NCBI GenBank assembly: GCA_036794825.1
Contig: DAIRGA010000011.1
Span: 1-64,000, forward strand
DNA from: RZYY01 sp036794825
GTDB taxonomy: Bacteria > Bacteroidota > Bacteroidia > Bacteroidales > 4484-276
Reading direction: 5' to 3'
DNA length: 64,000 bases
Positions 49,820 to 58,299 of the stretch are shown one piece after another. The notes beneath the pieces are model-generated. The model saw only the letters and a program-made list of their open reading frames with translations. It did no database searches and was not told where the DNA came from. How positions within the stretch are numbered: position 1 is the first letter of the stretch; each line of letters starts with the position of its first letter. The translations under genes were made by a program, and so were the position numbers.

Positions 49820-52762
49820 TTGATTCTCAATGCCCATTCATACTACAGCCTGCGCTACGGAACCATTCCGGTGGAAGAACTTGTTGCTGATGCAGCCGGG
49901 ATGGGGATTGAATCGCTGGCGTTAACCGATATCAACAACACAACCGGGACAATTGATTTTGTGAAGGCTTGCCGGCAGCAGGGAATCAAACCGGTGGCAG
50001 GCATTGAGTTCAGGCTGGACGACCGGCTGCTGTACATCGGAATTGCCATCAATAACGAAGGTTTCAGGGAACTGAATGAGTTTCTTTCTGAGCACAACCT
50101 GGAGCAGAAGCCGCTGCCAGAACAACCACCTGATTTCTCTAATGTATTGATAATCTGGCCATTTACACAAATTCCCGGGCGCCGGCTTTCCGGTAATGAA
50201 TTCATCGGCATAAGGCCGGAAGAGGTGAGAAAAATGGTTACTTCGCCACTCTGCAGCGACCACCGGAAACTGGTGATCCTGCATACGGTTACTTTCAGCG
50301 ACGAAGCCGGCTACCTGTTGCACCAGAACCTTAGAGCCATTGATAAAAACACGCTCATCACCAAGCTCACCCCGCAGGATATGGCTGGCCCCGGCGAGCT
50401 TTTGCTGCCAATCGATGCGATCCTTAGACCGTTCAGGGACTTTCCCGACATCATCGAAAACACCCGAAAGCTGCTCGAGGCGTGCACCATTGATTTCGAA
50501 TTCAAAACCAGCAAAAACAAACAGATTTTTACCGGTAGCCGCTATGATGATAAGGTGCTGCTCGAAAAACTCGCACTCGATGGAATGCTTTATCGCTACG
50601 GGAAAAACGACAAAACCGCCCTGCAGCGGGTGCAGCATGAGCTGGAAATTATTGACCGGCTTGGTTTTTCCTCTTACTTCCTGATGGCGTGGGACATAGT
50701 GCGTTATTCGATGGCGCGCGGCTTTTACCACGTCGGGCGGGGAAGCGGCGCCAACAGTGTGGTAGCTTACTGCCTCAAGATCACCGATGTTGACCCTATC
50801 GAGCTCGACCTCTATTTCGAACGCTTCATCAACCCCATGCGCACCAGCCCGCCCGACTTCGACATCGACTACTCGTGGAAGGAGCGCGACGAAGTGATTG
50901 ACTACATCTTCAAGCGCTACGGCCGACGGCACACCGCGCTGATGGGCACCCTCCCCACCTTCAAAGACCGATCGCCGCTGCGCGAACTGGGAAAAGTGTA
51001 CGGGCTGCCAAAATCTGAAATTGACGAACTGGTGGATTACCCCGAAAAACGCCAAAACCGCGACAGCGTTACCAGCCAGATATTGAAGGTAGCTGCGCAG
51101 ATGACCGACTTCCCGAACATCCGCAGCATCCACGCCGGCGGTGTGCTCATCTCCGAAAAACCCATCACCTGCTACACCGCCCTCGACCTGCCGCCAAAAG
51201 GATTTCCTACCACCCAGTGGGACATGTATGTGGCCGAGGATATCGGTTTTGAGAAGATGGACATCCTGAGCCAGCGCGGCATCGGGCATATAAAAGAGTG
51301 CGCCGACATCATCCGCCGCAACCGTGGCGAAGAGGTGGACGTGCACAATGTGCCGAAGTTCAAGAAAGATACGCAGGTGAAGGCACAGCTCAAACGCGCC
51401 GAAACCATCGGCTGCTTCTACATCGAAAGTCCGGCCATGCGCGGGCTGCTCACCAAACTTCGCTGCGACAACTACCTTACGCTGGTGGCGGCCAGTTCGA
51501 TCATTCGTCCCGGCGTGGCACGTTCCGGCATGATGAGAGAGTACATCCACCGCTTTCATAATCCGCACGATTTCAATTACATACATCCCGTGATGGAGGA
51601 GCAGCTGAAAGAGACCTTTGGTGTGATGGTGTACCAGGAAGATGTGCTCAAGGTTTGTCATCATTACGGCGGGCTGAACCTGGCCGAGTCGGACGTGCTG
51701 CGGCGCGCCATGAGCGGCAAGGTGCGGGGAAAAAAAGAGTTTCAGCAGATCGTTGACCGCTTTTTTGAGAAATCAAGAGAGCTTGGCCGCGATGAAACCA
51801 TCACCAAAGAGGTGTGGCGGCAGGTGGAATCGTTTGCCGGATATGCCTTCTCCAAAGCCCATTCTGCCTCCTATGCTGTGGAGAGTTACCAGAGTCTTTA
51901 CCTCAAAGCCCACTACCCGCTCGAGTTCATGACCGCAGTAATCAACAACTTTGGTGGTTACTACCGTACGTGGGTTTACTTTAACGAAGCCAAACGCTGC
52001 GGCGCCACCATCGAGCTGCCGTGCGTAAACCAGAGCGAGTATAAAACCACCATTTATGGCGATCGTATCTATGTGGGATTCGTTCATATCCAGAACCTCG
52101 AAAGCAAACTCGGACTGCGCATTGTCGAAGAGCGCCGCATCAACGGCATGTTTGCCGACCTCGAGGATTTCGTCCGTCGCACCCATCCCGGCCTGGAGCA
52201 GCTCATCCTGCTCATCCGTTCGGGTGCGCTGCGTTTCACCGGCATCAGCAAAAGCCGCCTGCTGTGGGATGCCCATCTCTTTTTCGGAAAAAGAAAACAC
52301 GACATCACGCAAACAGCGCTCTTTTCAGCGCCAAAAAAAGGATTCACCCTCCCTCATCTGGAGCACACTGTTATCGAAGATGCTTACGACGAGATTGAGC
52401 TGATCGGTTTTCCTGTTTCCATCAAATACTTTGATTTGCTCAAAACCCCATTCCGCGGGGAGGTGATGGCCGGGGAGATGGCTGCCTCCAGAGGGAAAAC
52501 CGTTAGGATGGTGGGCGAGCTGGTTACCCGGAAATTCACCAAAACCAAATCCGGCCAAATCATGAACTTCGGGACTTTTATTGATGCAGAGGGTGAGTTT
52601 TTTGACACTACTCATTTCCCCAAAACCCTCGACCAGTGGCCATTCCGCGGGCATGGTGTTTATTTGCTTTTAGGTAAAATTGACGAAGAGTTCGGTTTTC
52701 ACAGCATGGAGGTGGAGAAAATGGCCAAGCTGCCCATCGTACCTGACCCGAGAAGCGAGTGA
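49820..52762 (+). CDS. DNA polymerase III alpha subunit, short paralogue (DnaE2/ImuC-like)
   Basis: This 980-residue C-family polymerase starts at a TTG (49820): MILNAHSYYSLRYGT matches the family start, and no ATG is suitable. The PHP domain (~1-200) has degraded metal motifs (TDINN where TDHG is usual). The polymerase core carries HVGRGSGANSVVAYCL, the catalytic Asp348 and Asp350 in PDFDIDYSW, SIHAGGVLIS, IRPGVARSGMM, VYQEDVL, RRAMSGK and FSKAHSASYA. A C-terminal OB domain is present (VGELVTRKFTKTKSGQIMNF). It is shorter than the replicative DnaE (~1200). Short copies are usually the error-prone type paired with imuA/imuB; those genes are not beside it here. Confidence 0.85.
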   Translation: MILNAHSYYSLRYGTIPVEELVADAAGMGIESLALTDINNTTGTIDFVKACRQQGIKPVAGIEFRLDDRLLYIGIAINNEGFRELNEFLSEHNLEQKPLPEQPPDFSNVLIIWPFTQIPGRRLSGNEFIGIRPEEVRKMVTSPLCSDHRKLVILHTVTFSDEAGYLLHQNLRAIDKNTLITKLTPQDMAGPGELLLPIDAILRPFRDFPDIIENTRKLLEACTIDFEFKTSKNKQIFTGSRYDDKVLLEKLALDGMLYRYGKNDKTALQRVQHELEIIDRLGFSSYFLMAWDIVRYSMARGFYHVGRGSGANSVVAYCLKITDVDPIELDLYFERFINPMRTSPPDFDIDYSWKERDEVIDYIFKRYGRRHTALMGTLPTFKDRSPLRELGKVYGLPKSEIDELVDYPEKRQNRDSVTSQILKVAAQMTDFPNIRSIHAGGVLISEKPITCYTALDLPPKGFPTTQWDMYVAEDIGFEKMDILSQRGIGHIKECADIIRRNRGEEVDVHNVPKFKKDTQVKAQLKRAETIGCFYIESPAMRGLLTKLRCDNYLTLVAASSIIRPGVARSGMMREYIHRFHNPHDFNYIHPVMEEQLKETFGVMVYQEDVLKVCHHYGGLNLAESDVLRRAMSGKVRGKKEFQQIVDRFFEKSRELGRDETITKEVWRQVESFAGYAFSKAHSASYAVESYQSLYLKAHYPLEFMTAVINNFGGYYRTWVYFNEAKRCGATIELPCVNQSEYKTTIYGDRIYVGFVHIQNLESKLGLRIVEERRINGMFADLEDFVRRTHPGLEQLILLIRSGALRFTGISKSRLLWDAHLFFGKRKHDITQTALFSAPKKGFTLPHLEHTVIEDAYDEIELIGFPVSIKYFDLLKTPFRGEVMAGEMAASRGKTVRMVGELVTRKFTKTKSGQIMNFGTFIDAEGEFFDTTHFPKTLDQWPFRGHGVYLLLGKIDEEFGFHSMEVEKMAKLPIVPDPRSE

Positions 52763-52805
52763 GATAATGGGGTTTTCTGGCAAATAAGCAATGTTTAAAA
52801 AGTAA

Positions 52806-52845
52806 AATCCAGCCTGCTCTTTTGATTACACAGGCTGGATTATTT
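52806..52845. terminator. Bidirectional terminator between dnaE-type gene and Rossmann gene
   Basis: AATCCAGCCTG (52806-52816) pairs perfectly with CAGGCTGGATT (52831-52841). An A-rich stretch precedes the stem and ATTT follows it, so it can serve both convergent genes. Confidence 0.8.
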
Positions 52846-52864
52846 ACAAAAATCAATCAGTTGA

Positions 52865-53494
52865 TTATTTCTCAAGGTAGGCCCAAACAAAGTTGGGATG
52901 ATGCCCTTGCACGCGCGCCATTTTTACCCACAGCAAAGTCATGTGTTCGAGATGAAGCGATTGGCTAAGCGGTCCGGTATCTTTGGCAAAGTACCCAAGG
53001 TCGTCCAGTAATCCAGCGACCTCTTCCTTGGCCTGTTTGTCATTACCTGCAATCAGCATGGCCGGTTTTACATTGTATCTGGGAAACGAACTATCAACAA
53101 AATTTTCGTAGCCATAAATCGTGAAAGCCTTCACTACCTTTGCATCTGGCGCCAGCTCCTGTACAACTTCAGCTCCTGATCTTTCGCTTTTTAACCCGTG
53201 ACTGACACCCGGCCCGACTGGATTGGTGCAGTCAACCAACGTTTTACCATCGAACCGGATGCCTTTCAGTGCTTGCTCGTTGGCCCGGTAGGGCGTGGCA
53301 AGGAATACCACATCAGCCTGATTTACAGCATCCTGAATAGTAGTTGATGTGAAGGTTGGATTATTTTCCAGCGCTTTTTTCACGCTTTCAGAACCGGAAT
53401 CATTGTTGCCAACCACAATCTGATGTCCCTTCTTTTGTAAATTGTTGGCAATCGCAAAGCCTACGTTGCCAATTCCAATAAATGCAATTTTCAT
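52865..53494 (-). CDS. NADPH-dependent F420 reductase-like Rossmann protein
   Basis: The 209-residue protein is an N-terminal-type NAD(P)-binding domain: MKIAFIGIGNVGFAIANNLQ (G8-x-G10-x-x-G13), DVVFLATPYRANEQAL, LVDCTNPVGPG and VVKAFTIYGYENF. It matches the F420:NADP reductase/NADPH-reductase-like group, which in Bacteroidota probably uses substrates other than F420. The C-terminal half ends LEHMTLLWVKMARVQGH. It is probably a small redox enzyme of unknown substrate. Its 3' end faces the dnaE-type gene across a shared terminator. Confidence 0.8.
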   Translation of the reverse strand: MKIAFIGIGNVGFAIANNLQKKGHQIVVGNNDSGSESVKKALENNPTFTSTTIQDAVNQADVVFLATPYRANEQALKGIRFDGKTLVDCTNPVGPGVSHGLKSERSGAEVVQELAPDAKVVKAFTIYGYENFVDSSFPRYNVKPAMLIAGNDKQAKEEVAGLLDDLGYFAKDTGPLSQSLHLEHMTLLWVKMARVQGHHPNFVWAYLEK

Positions 53495-53580
53495 AGTTTT
53501 TGGTGTTTATTTGTATTGTTTAATGATAATGCTTCCAGGGCGATAGTTTCATGCATTCTTGCGCTGGCCGAAAGTGCCCA

Positions 53581-53706
53581 TCAATTCATAAAATCATCCT
53601 TACTCAAATCATTGTCTTCGTCATGAATGGGTATTTTGGCTTTTTTCAGAGCATTCAGCAAATTGATAACGCTAAACGGGGGATAAGGTTTGGTGATTTT
53701 GTAAAA
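53581..53706 (-). pseudogene. Fragment resembling the C-terminal end of a response-regulator receiver
   Basis: The minus frame between a TGA at 53707-53709 and a TGA at 53581-53583 encodes 41 residues. They start FYKITKPYPPFSVINLLNAL, a good likeness of the last strand (Lys-Pro) and last helix of a receiver domain, then KKAKIPIHDEDND. There is no start codon before the match and no upstream receiver half, because the 221-codon gene at 53711 lies there. It is probably a remnant, but could be chance. Confidence 0.35.
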
Positions 53707-53710
53707 TCAA

Positions 53711-54376
53711 CTACCGGAATTCATACCTGAAAAAGACCCCACTGTTACTCAACGATTGAAAATCATCTCTTCCCCGTTGGTTCAAATCTGACCCCAGGCC
53801 AAACTGCCATGCCTCTTTTTGCAGGCCCAGCCGGATTCGTTGCGTAAAGTTAAACTGTGAATCACTTTCGGTGGGAAGCGTATTTATACTCTCTAACTGA
53901 GTGAACAGCCGCAACTTTTCGCCAACCGGCGGTGTGTAACGGAGCAGAATATAATAGTCAACTGATGGCTGCGAAAGCGTTTCGCTCACCAGCCAGCTGA
54001 ATACGGTGACATCGCCGGTAAACCGGTAAAACTGTATTCCCGCTTTGGGATAGATCCCTGAATTGAAGATCTGACCGATAAAAACCGGAGCAAATCCTTT
54101 CAAAGCCTTATGGTTGTAAGAAACTGCTTCTGTGAAGCCAAAGGCCGGCAGATTGGTACTGGTAGTCATTTCGTAATCTACACTTGCACGGTTACGATTG
54201 AAAAACAGGATTTTAGAGTTTTCACCGTTTGCCTTTTTGAAAAACCAGAAAAACATCACATCGAGCGTGCTCTTCTTATCTCCGGCAAATACTTCAACCG
54301 GTAATTGTGCCACAGCGGCATTCCCTGAAAGAAATGCTGCTGTAGCTAAGGCAATTATGAACTTGATTTTTTTCAT
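53711..54376 (-). CDS. Hypothetical secreted (outer-membrane-type) protein
   Basis: The 221-residue product has a signal peptide ending NAAVAQ. The mature part is strand-rich with aromatic residues (LDVMFFWFFKKANGENSKIL, FAPVFIGQIFNSGIYP, VDYYILLRYTPPVG) and ends GVFFRYEFR, with the aromatic penultimate pattern of small outer-membrane barrels. No known family is recognised. It overlaps the DJ-1 gene by 4 bases (ATGA), so the two are translated together. Confidence 0.75.
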   Translation of the reverse strand: MKKIKFIIALATAAFLSGNAAVAQLPVEVFAGDKKSTLDVMFFWFFKKANGENSKILFFNRNRASVDYEMTTSTNLPAFGFTEAVSYNHKALKGFAPVFIGQIFNSGIYPKAGIQFYRFTGDVTVFSWLVSETLSQPSVDYYILLRYTPPVGEKLRLFTQLESINTLPTESDSQFNFTQRIRLGLQKEAWQFGLGSDLNQRGRDDFQSLSNSGVFFRYEFR

Positions 54377-55215
54377 TGTTTGCCAAGAAGTTCAACTACC
54401 ATTTTGGCTGCCGCTTCGCCTGAATTCTGCTGCTGACCGGTGATCAGGTAACCATCGGTAATTGCATAAGATGCGAAAGCCTCGGCAACTTTGAAATTGG
54501 TACCACTAATTTTGCGGGCCTCATCCTCAATGCGGTATGGTTGAATTTTTGTGCCGACAGCCTGATCGGCAAAATCCTCCTCCGAATTTGCAAATCCGGT
54601 CCAGGTTTTCCCTTTTACCAGAAGTTCTCCGTTCGTTTTTCTAGCCTCCAGCAGCACGGTGGTCGAATGACATACTGCTGCGGAGGGTTTATTACTTTCA
54701 TAGAAAGCCACAAACAGCTTTTGCAGCTCCGGGTTGTTTTTAAAGGTGTACATCGGTCCCTGTCCACCAACCAGGAAGATGGCTTTGTAGTCGGCAGGAT
54801 TGACATCGGTCATCCTGCGAGTATTGGCAAGCATTTCGTTAAACCAGGGCAACTGCATGTAGCCCAGCGTAATAACATCGTGCGCTGAATAACCGCTGGC
54901 ATCCTCTGGGTCGCTGTAACTGTCCATTATGAGTTTTCCACCCTCGGTTGATACAAGCTCAACTTCGTATCCTGCTTCCTGGAATACCCTGAGCGGGTGA
55001 GTCAGCTCGGCTGCCCAGAACCCAATGGGCCAGCCTGTCTGTTCCGAGACAGCAGGACTGCTTGCTACCATCAGAATTTTACCTTTTGAGGGCGCTCCGT
55101 GAAAATGAACGTAAGACTTCACTTCAGTGGCGCCTTTTGAGTTGGTTTTCGTTTGCGCAAATGATGCAAAACCAAAAAATGCGATCATTGCTAAGGTCAA
55201 AAATGAATTTTTCAT
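54373..55215 (-). CDS. DJ-1/PfpI family protein (Hsp31/GATase1-like), secreted
   Basis: The 280-residue product has a signal peptide (MKNSFLTLAMIAFFGFASFA) and a DJ-1/PfpI domain (~45-280). The nucleophile elbow is AAVCHSTTVLLEA, and a GFWAAELTHP segment near residue 70 and LVGGQGPMYTF are typical of the Hsp31-like group (glyoxalase III, deglycase or chaperone activities are reported for the family). Export to the periplasm is unusual for this family. It is divergent from an HxlR regulator, which probably controls it. Confidence 0.86.
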   Translation of the reverse strand: MKNSFLTLAMIAFFGFASFAQTKTNSKGATEVKSYVHFHGAPSKGKILMVASSPAVSEQTGWPIGFWAAELTHPLRVFQEAGYEVELVSTEGGKLIMDSYSDPEDASGYSAHDVITLGYMQLPWFNEMLANTRRMTDVNPADYKAIFLVGGQGPMYTFKNNPELQKLFVAFYESNKPSAAVCHSTTVLLEARKTNGELLVKGKTWTGFANSEEDFADQAVGTKIQPYRIEDEARKISGTNFKVAEAFASYAITDGYLITGQQQNSGEAAAKMVVELLGKQ

Positions 55216-55276
55216 GTTGATTTAATTTTAAAAGTTCAGCGAAAAAACCTTTTGTACCGACTTTTGTTTGTATATG

Positions 55277-55288
55277 CACTTTAAAGTG
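55277..55288. promoter_or_regulatory. 12-bp perfect palindrome, candidate HxlR operator
   Basis: CACTTTAAAGTG lies in the 120-base divergent region between the DJ-1 gene and the HxlR gene. HxlR-family dimers bind symmetric sites near their own promoters, so this is the best operator candidate seen. Confidence 0.45.
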
Positions 55289-55335
55289 AAATACTAACAT
55301 TTTTGAAAGTAATATGAAAATCAATTAGATAGATT

Positions 55336-55689
55336 ATGCCGGAATTCATTTTTAACAACAAACTGTATTACAACCCTGTGGAATTTGTCATGGACAGGAT
55401 AGGGGGTACCTGGAAAATGCCAATACTCTGGCGACTCAGAAACAGCACTCAACGCTACAGTGAGCTAAAAAAAACAATGCCCAAAGTAACACACAAGATG
55501 CTTACATCTTCCCTGCGCGAGCTGGAGCAGGATGGGTTTATTACCAGAACTGTTTATCCGGTGGTGCCTCCTCATGTTGATTATTCTCTCACTGAGCGGG
55601 GGAGGCAATCCATTCCAGCTATCAGCTATCTCAGGGAATACGGTTTTGCGCTCATGAGAGATTATGGAATAAGTGTTGAAAATGAATAG
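55336..55689 (+). CDS. HxlR-family transcriptional regulator
   Basis: The 117-residue protein is a complete winged helix of the HxlR type: MDRIGGTWKMPILWRL, RYSELKKTMPKVTHKMLTSS, LRELEQDGFITRTVYPVVPP and VDYSLTERGRQ. No Cys is present in the N-terminal part, so thiol sensing as in YodB/HypR is unlikely. It probably regulates the divergent DJ-1/secreted protein operon and itself through the palindrome between them. Confidence 0.92.
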   Translation: MPEFIFNNKLYYNPVEFVMDRIGGTWKMPILWRLRNSTQRYSELKKTMPKVTHKMLTSSLRELEQDGFITRTVYPVVPPHVDYSLTERGRQSIPAISYLREYGFALMRDYGISVENE

Positions 55690-55860
55690 GTTATAGGAGA
55701 AAGTCAAGGTTTAACACCCAAACCCCTTCTCATCAAAGTTCAGCTAACAGAAAGGAAAAGTTCAGAAATACTCGTCATTGAAAGCAATAGTCTATGCCTT
55801 GTTTAACTAATTTTATGAACTTCAAGGGTTTCCATTTCCGGCGTTCAAGTCGAAATGGCC

Positions 55861-55868
55861 TACTTTTG
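55861..55868 (+). promoter_or_regulatory. -7 promoter box of the P5C dehydrogenase gene
   Basis: TACTTTTG matches TAnnTTTG and lies 63 bases upstream of the ATG at 55932. No gene occupies the 242-base gap 55690-55931. Confidence 0.45.
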
Positions 55869-55931
55869 CAGCCGAATGTAAATCTTCAATATTTTTAGAT
55901 AATCATTTAATACACAATAATTTATCAAAAT

Positions 55932-57560
55932 ATGGCACACGGATTTTTTGATGTACCCAAGCCGTTGAACGAACCGGTATTGAGTTATGCACCCGGAACG
56001 AAAGAGAGAGCCGAAGTAAAAACTATGCTCAGCCAGTTGCGCAATCAGGTAGTGGATATTCCGATGTTTATTGGGGGCGAAGAGATACGCACCTCTGATC
56101 GTCACGAAATCAGAGCACCGCACGAAATCAGTCATTTGCTGGGGCATTTCTACCAGGGCGAACGCTCTCATGTATTCCAGGCCATCGACGCAGCCCTGGC
56201 CGTACGCAAGCGCTGGCAGGACCTGCCCTGGCACCACCGCGCCGGAATCTTTCTCAAAGCAGCCGACCTGGTTTCAGGTAAATACCGCGCCAAAATAAAT
56301 GCCGCCACTATGCTCGGTCAGTCCAAGAATATCTATCAGGCCGAAATTGACGCAGCCTGCGAATTTGCCGACTTCCTGCGCTACAACGTCTATTTCATGA
56401 CCGAGATCTATAAAGAGCAGCCCATCTCATCCCGGGGAACATGGAATTTCATGGAACAGAGGCCACTCGAAGGATTTATCTATGCCATCACCCCTTTCAA
56501 TTTCACCTCCATTGCTGCCAACCTGCCCTCGGCACCAGCCATCATGGGTAATGTGGTAGTATGGAAACCTGCTGCCACCCAGATTTACTCGGCTGCAGTG
56601 ATTATGGAGATCTTACGCGAAGCCGGTCTCCCCGATGGTGTGATCAATATGGTGAACGTCAATGGCCCGGTGGGAGGTAAGGTAATGGCCGAACACCCCG
56701 ATTTTGTTGGAGTTCACTTCACAGGCTCTACTGAGGTGTTTAAAAGAGTATGGAAAGCCATCGGCGATAACGTGATGATACACAACACCTACCCGAAAAT
56801 TGTCGGCGAAACCGGAGGAAAAGACTTTGTGATGGTGCATCATACGGCCAACCCAAAGCAGGTAGCCACAGCCCTGTCGAGAGGCGCCTTTGAATACCAG
56901 GGACAAAAATGCTCGGCTGCATCACGAGCTTATATTCCCAAATCCATGTGGAAACAGGTCAGAGAGTACCTTGTTGCCGACCTTAAATCTTTCAGGATGG
57001 GTGGAGTGGAGGACTTCCGCAATTTTATCAATGCCGTGATTGACGAACCTGCATTCGATAAAATTACCTCCTATATCGCCAATGCTAAAAATGACGGTAT
57101 TGAGTTGGTGGCAGGCGGTAACTACGACAAATCGAAAGGTTATTTTATCGAGCCAACAGTGCTCCTCACCGGCGATCCGCATTATATCACCATGCAGGAA
57201 GAGATATTTGGCCCCGTACTTACCGTTTATCTGTACGACGATAACAAATACGAAGAAACCCTCGAAATGGTGAACAAAACCTCACCCTATGCGCTCACAG
57301 GCTCCATTTTTGCCACCGATCGTTATGCCATCGAAAAGGCCTTCAAGATGCTCGAAAATGCCGCCGGCAACTTCTACATCAACGACAAGCCGACCGGAGC
57401 TATCGTAGGGCAGCAGCCATTCGGCGGGGCAAGAGCCTCCGGCACCAACGACAAATCGGGCTCCAGACTCAACCTCCTCAGGTGGGTATCACCGCGAAGT
57501 ATCAAAGAGACCTTCGACGCCCCAACCGACTATCGTTATCCATTTATGGAAGAAGAATAG
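55932..57560 (+). CDS. pruA: L-glutamate gamma-semialdehyde (P5C) dehydrogenase
   Basis: The 542-residue protein is the stand-alone P5C dehydrogenase. It has the ALDH motifs AITPFNFTSIAANLPSAPA, VWKPAATQ, FTGSTEVF, the general base Glu293 in VGETGGKDF, the nucleophile Cys327 in GQKCSAASRAY, and EEIFGPVLTVYLYDD, PTGAIVGQQPFGGARASGTN and PRSIKE. It oxidises glutamate semialdehyde from proline or ornithine to glutamate with NAD+. No proline dehydrogenase is adjacent. It is the only visible gene making glutamate near the pgs locus, but 20 kb away, so no link is implied. Confidence 0.95.
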   Translation: MAHGFFDVPKPLNEPVLSYAPGTKERAEVKTMLSQLRNQVVDIPMFIGGEEIRTSDRHEIRAPHEISHLLGHFYQGERSHVFQAIDAALAVRKRWQDLPWHHRAGIFLKAADLVSGKYRAKINAATMLGQSKNIYQAEIDAACEFADFLRYNVYFMTEIYKEQPISSRGTWNFMEQRPLEGFIYAITPFNFTSIAANLPSAPAIMGNVVVWKPAATQIYSAAVIMEILREAGLPDGVINMVNVNGPVGGKVMAEHPDFVGVHFTGSTEVFKRVWKAIGDNVMIHNTYPKIVGETGGKDFVMVHHTANPKQVATALSRGAFEYQGQKCSAASRAYIPKSMWKQVREYLVADLKSFRMGGVEDFRNFINAVIDEPAFDKITSYIANAKNDGIELVAGGNYDKSKGYFIEPTVLLTGDPHYITMQEEIFGPVLTVYLYDDNKYEETLEMVNKTSPYALTGSIFATDRYAIEKAFKMLENAAGNFYINDKPTGAIVGQQPFGGARASGTNDKSGSRLNLLRWVSPRSIKETFDAPTDYRYPFMEEE

Positions 57561-57703
57561 AAGATTCACACCTTCTTTGAAACGAAAAATGCTCTCTAAT
57601 AATTTTGGTCTGGGAGGGCATTTGATTTTTTGAAAGACTGATGGTGATAATGGTTTCAGATGTTTCTTCCCCTCTATCGTTCATTATGCCCTATCACAAA
57701 AAA

Positions 57704-57740
57704 AGAGAGACATCCATATCGGATGCTCTCTGTTTTATTT
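57704..57740. terminator. Terminator between pruA and the V-ATPase operon
   Basis: AGAGAGACATCC pairs with GGATGCTCTCT with one bulged base. A-rich sequence precedes the stem and TGTTTTATTTTTC follows it. It can serve both convergent transcripts. Confidence 0.75.
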
Positions 57741-57795
57741 TTCAATTGCCCTGTGATAGTCATTGAGCGTCAGGACAATGCGATGATTTTCGCTT

Positions 57796-58251
57796 TTACA
57801 GTCCTGCCGAGATGAGGAAGGTTGCAGCAAATGCAACGATGGCGTACAATTCGGGGAACACTGCGAGAATCATGGTTTTGCCAAACACGTCGTAACCTGA
57901 ACCGATGGCAGCGATACCGTTGGCACAAATTTGTCCCTGACGGATGGCTGAGAATAAGGCCACGAGACCAAGCGCCAGACCTGCACCAAAAATTGCAGCA
58001 CCTTGCAGAATGGTCATGTCGGGGCTGATTACGCCGGAGTTGTTGATTACAAAGAAACCTGCAAAGCCATAGAGACCTTGAGTTCCGGGCAAAGCGCTCA
58101 GAAGCATGAAGTTACCAAAGGCTTCATCGTTTTTCTTGAGGGCGCCGATGGCTGCATTTCCACCCATGGTAACGCCGTAAGCGCTTCCAATTCCTGCCAG
58201 CCCAATCATTAATGCCAGGCCAACATAAGTTAAAATCAGAGCTAATGTCAT
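57796..58251 (-). CDS. ntpK: V-type ATPase subunit K (proteolipid)
   Basis: The 151-residue product has four transmembrane helices from a duplicated hairpin. The ion site matches Na+-type V-ATPases: Thr57 and Gln58 in LPGTQGLYGF, the second-half GQ in SAIRQGQICANG, and the ion carboxylate Glu134 in FPELYAIVAF. Family knowledge: the rotor ring carries H+ or Na+ through subunit I. It is the last gene of the minus-strand ATPase operon, 48 bases after subunit I. Confidence 0.92.
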   Translation of the reverse strand: MTLALILTYVGLALMIGLAGIGSAYGVTMGGNAAIGALKKNDEAFGNFMLLSALPGTQGLYGFAGFFVINNSGVISPDMTILQGAAIFGAGLALGLVALFSAIRQGQICANGIAAIGSGYDVFGKTMILAVFPELYAIVAFAATFLISAGL

Positions 58252-58299
58252 ACTTTCTTCTCCTTAAGGTTAATTGTTATTATTTGAATGATTTGCTTT

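Noticed and set aside
49922..51664. 580-codon antisense ORF inside the dnaE-type gene
   Set aside because: It is fully covered by polymerase motifs on the plus strand; its His- and Val-rich translation has no recognisable domain.
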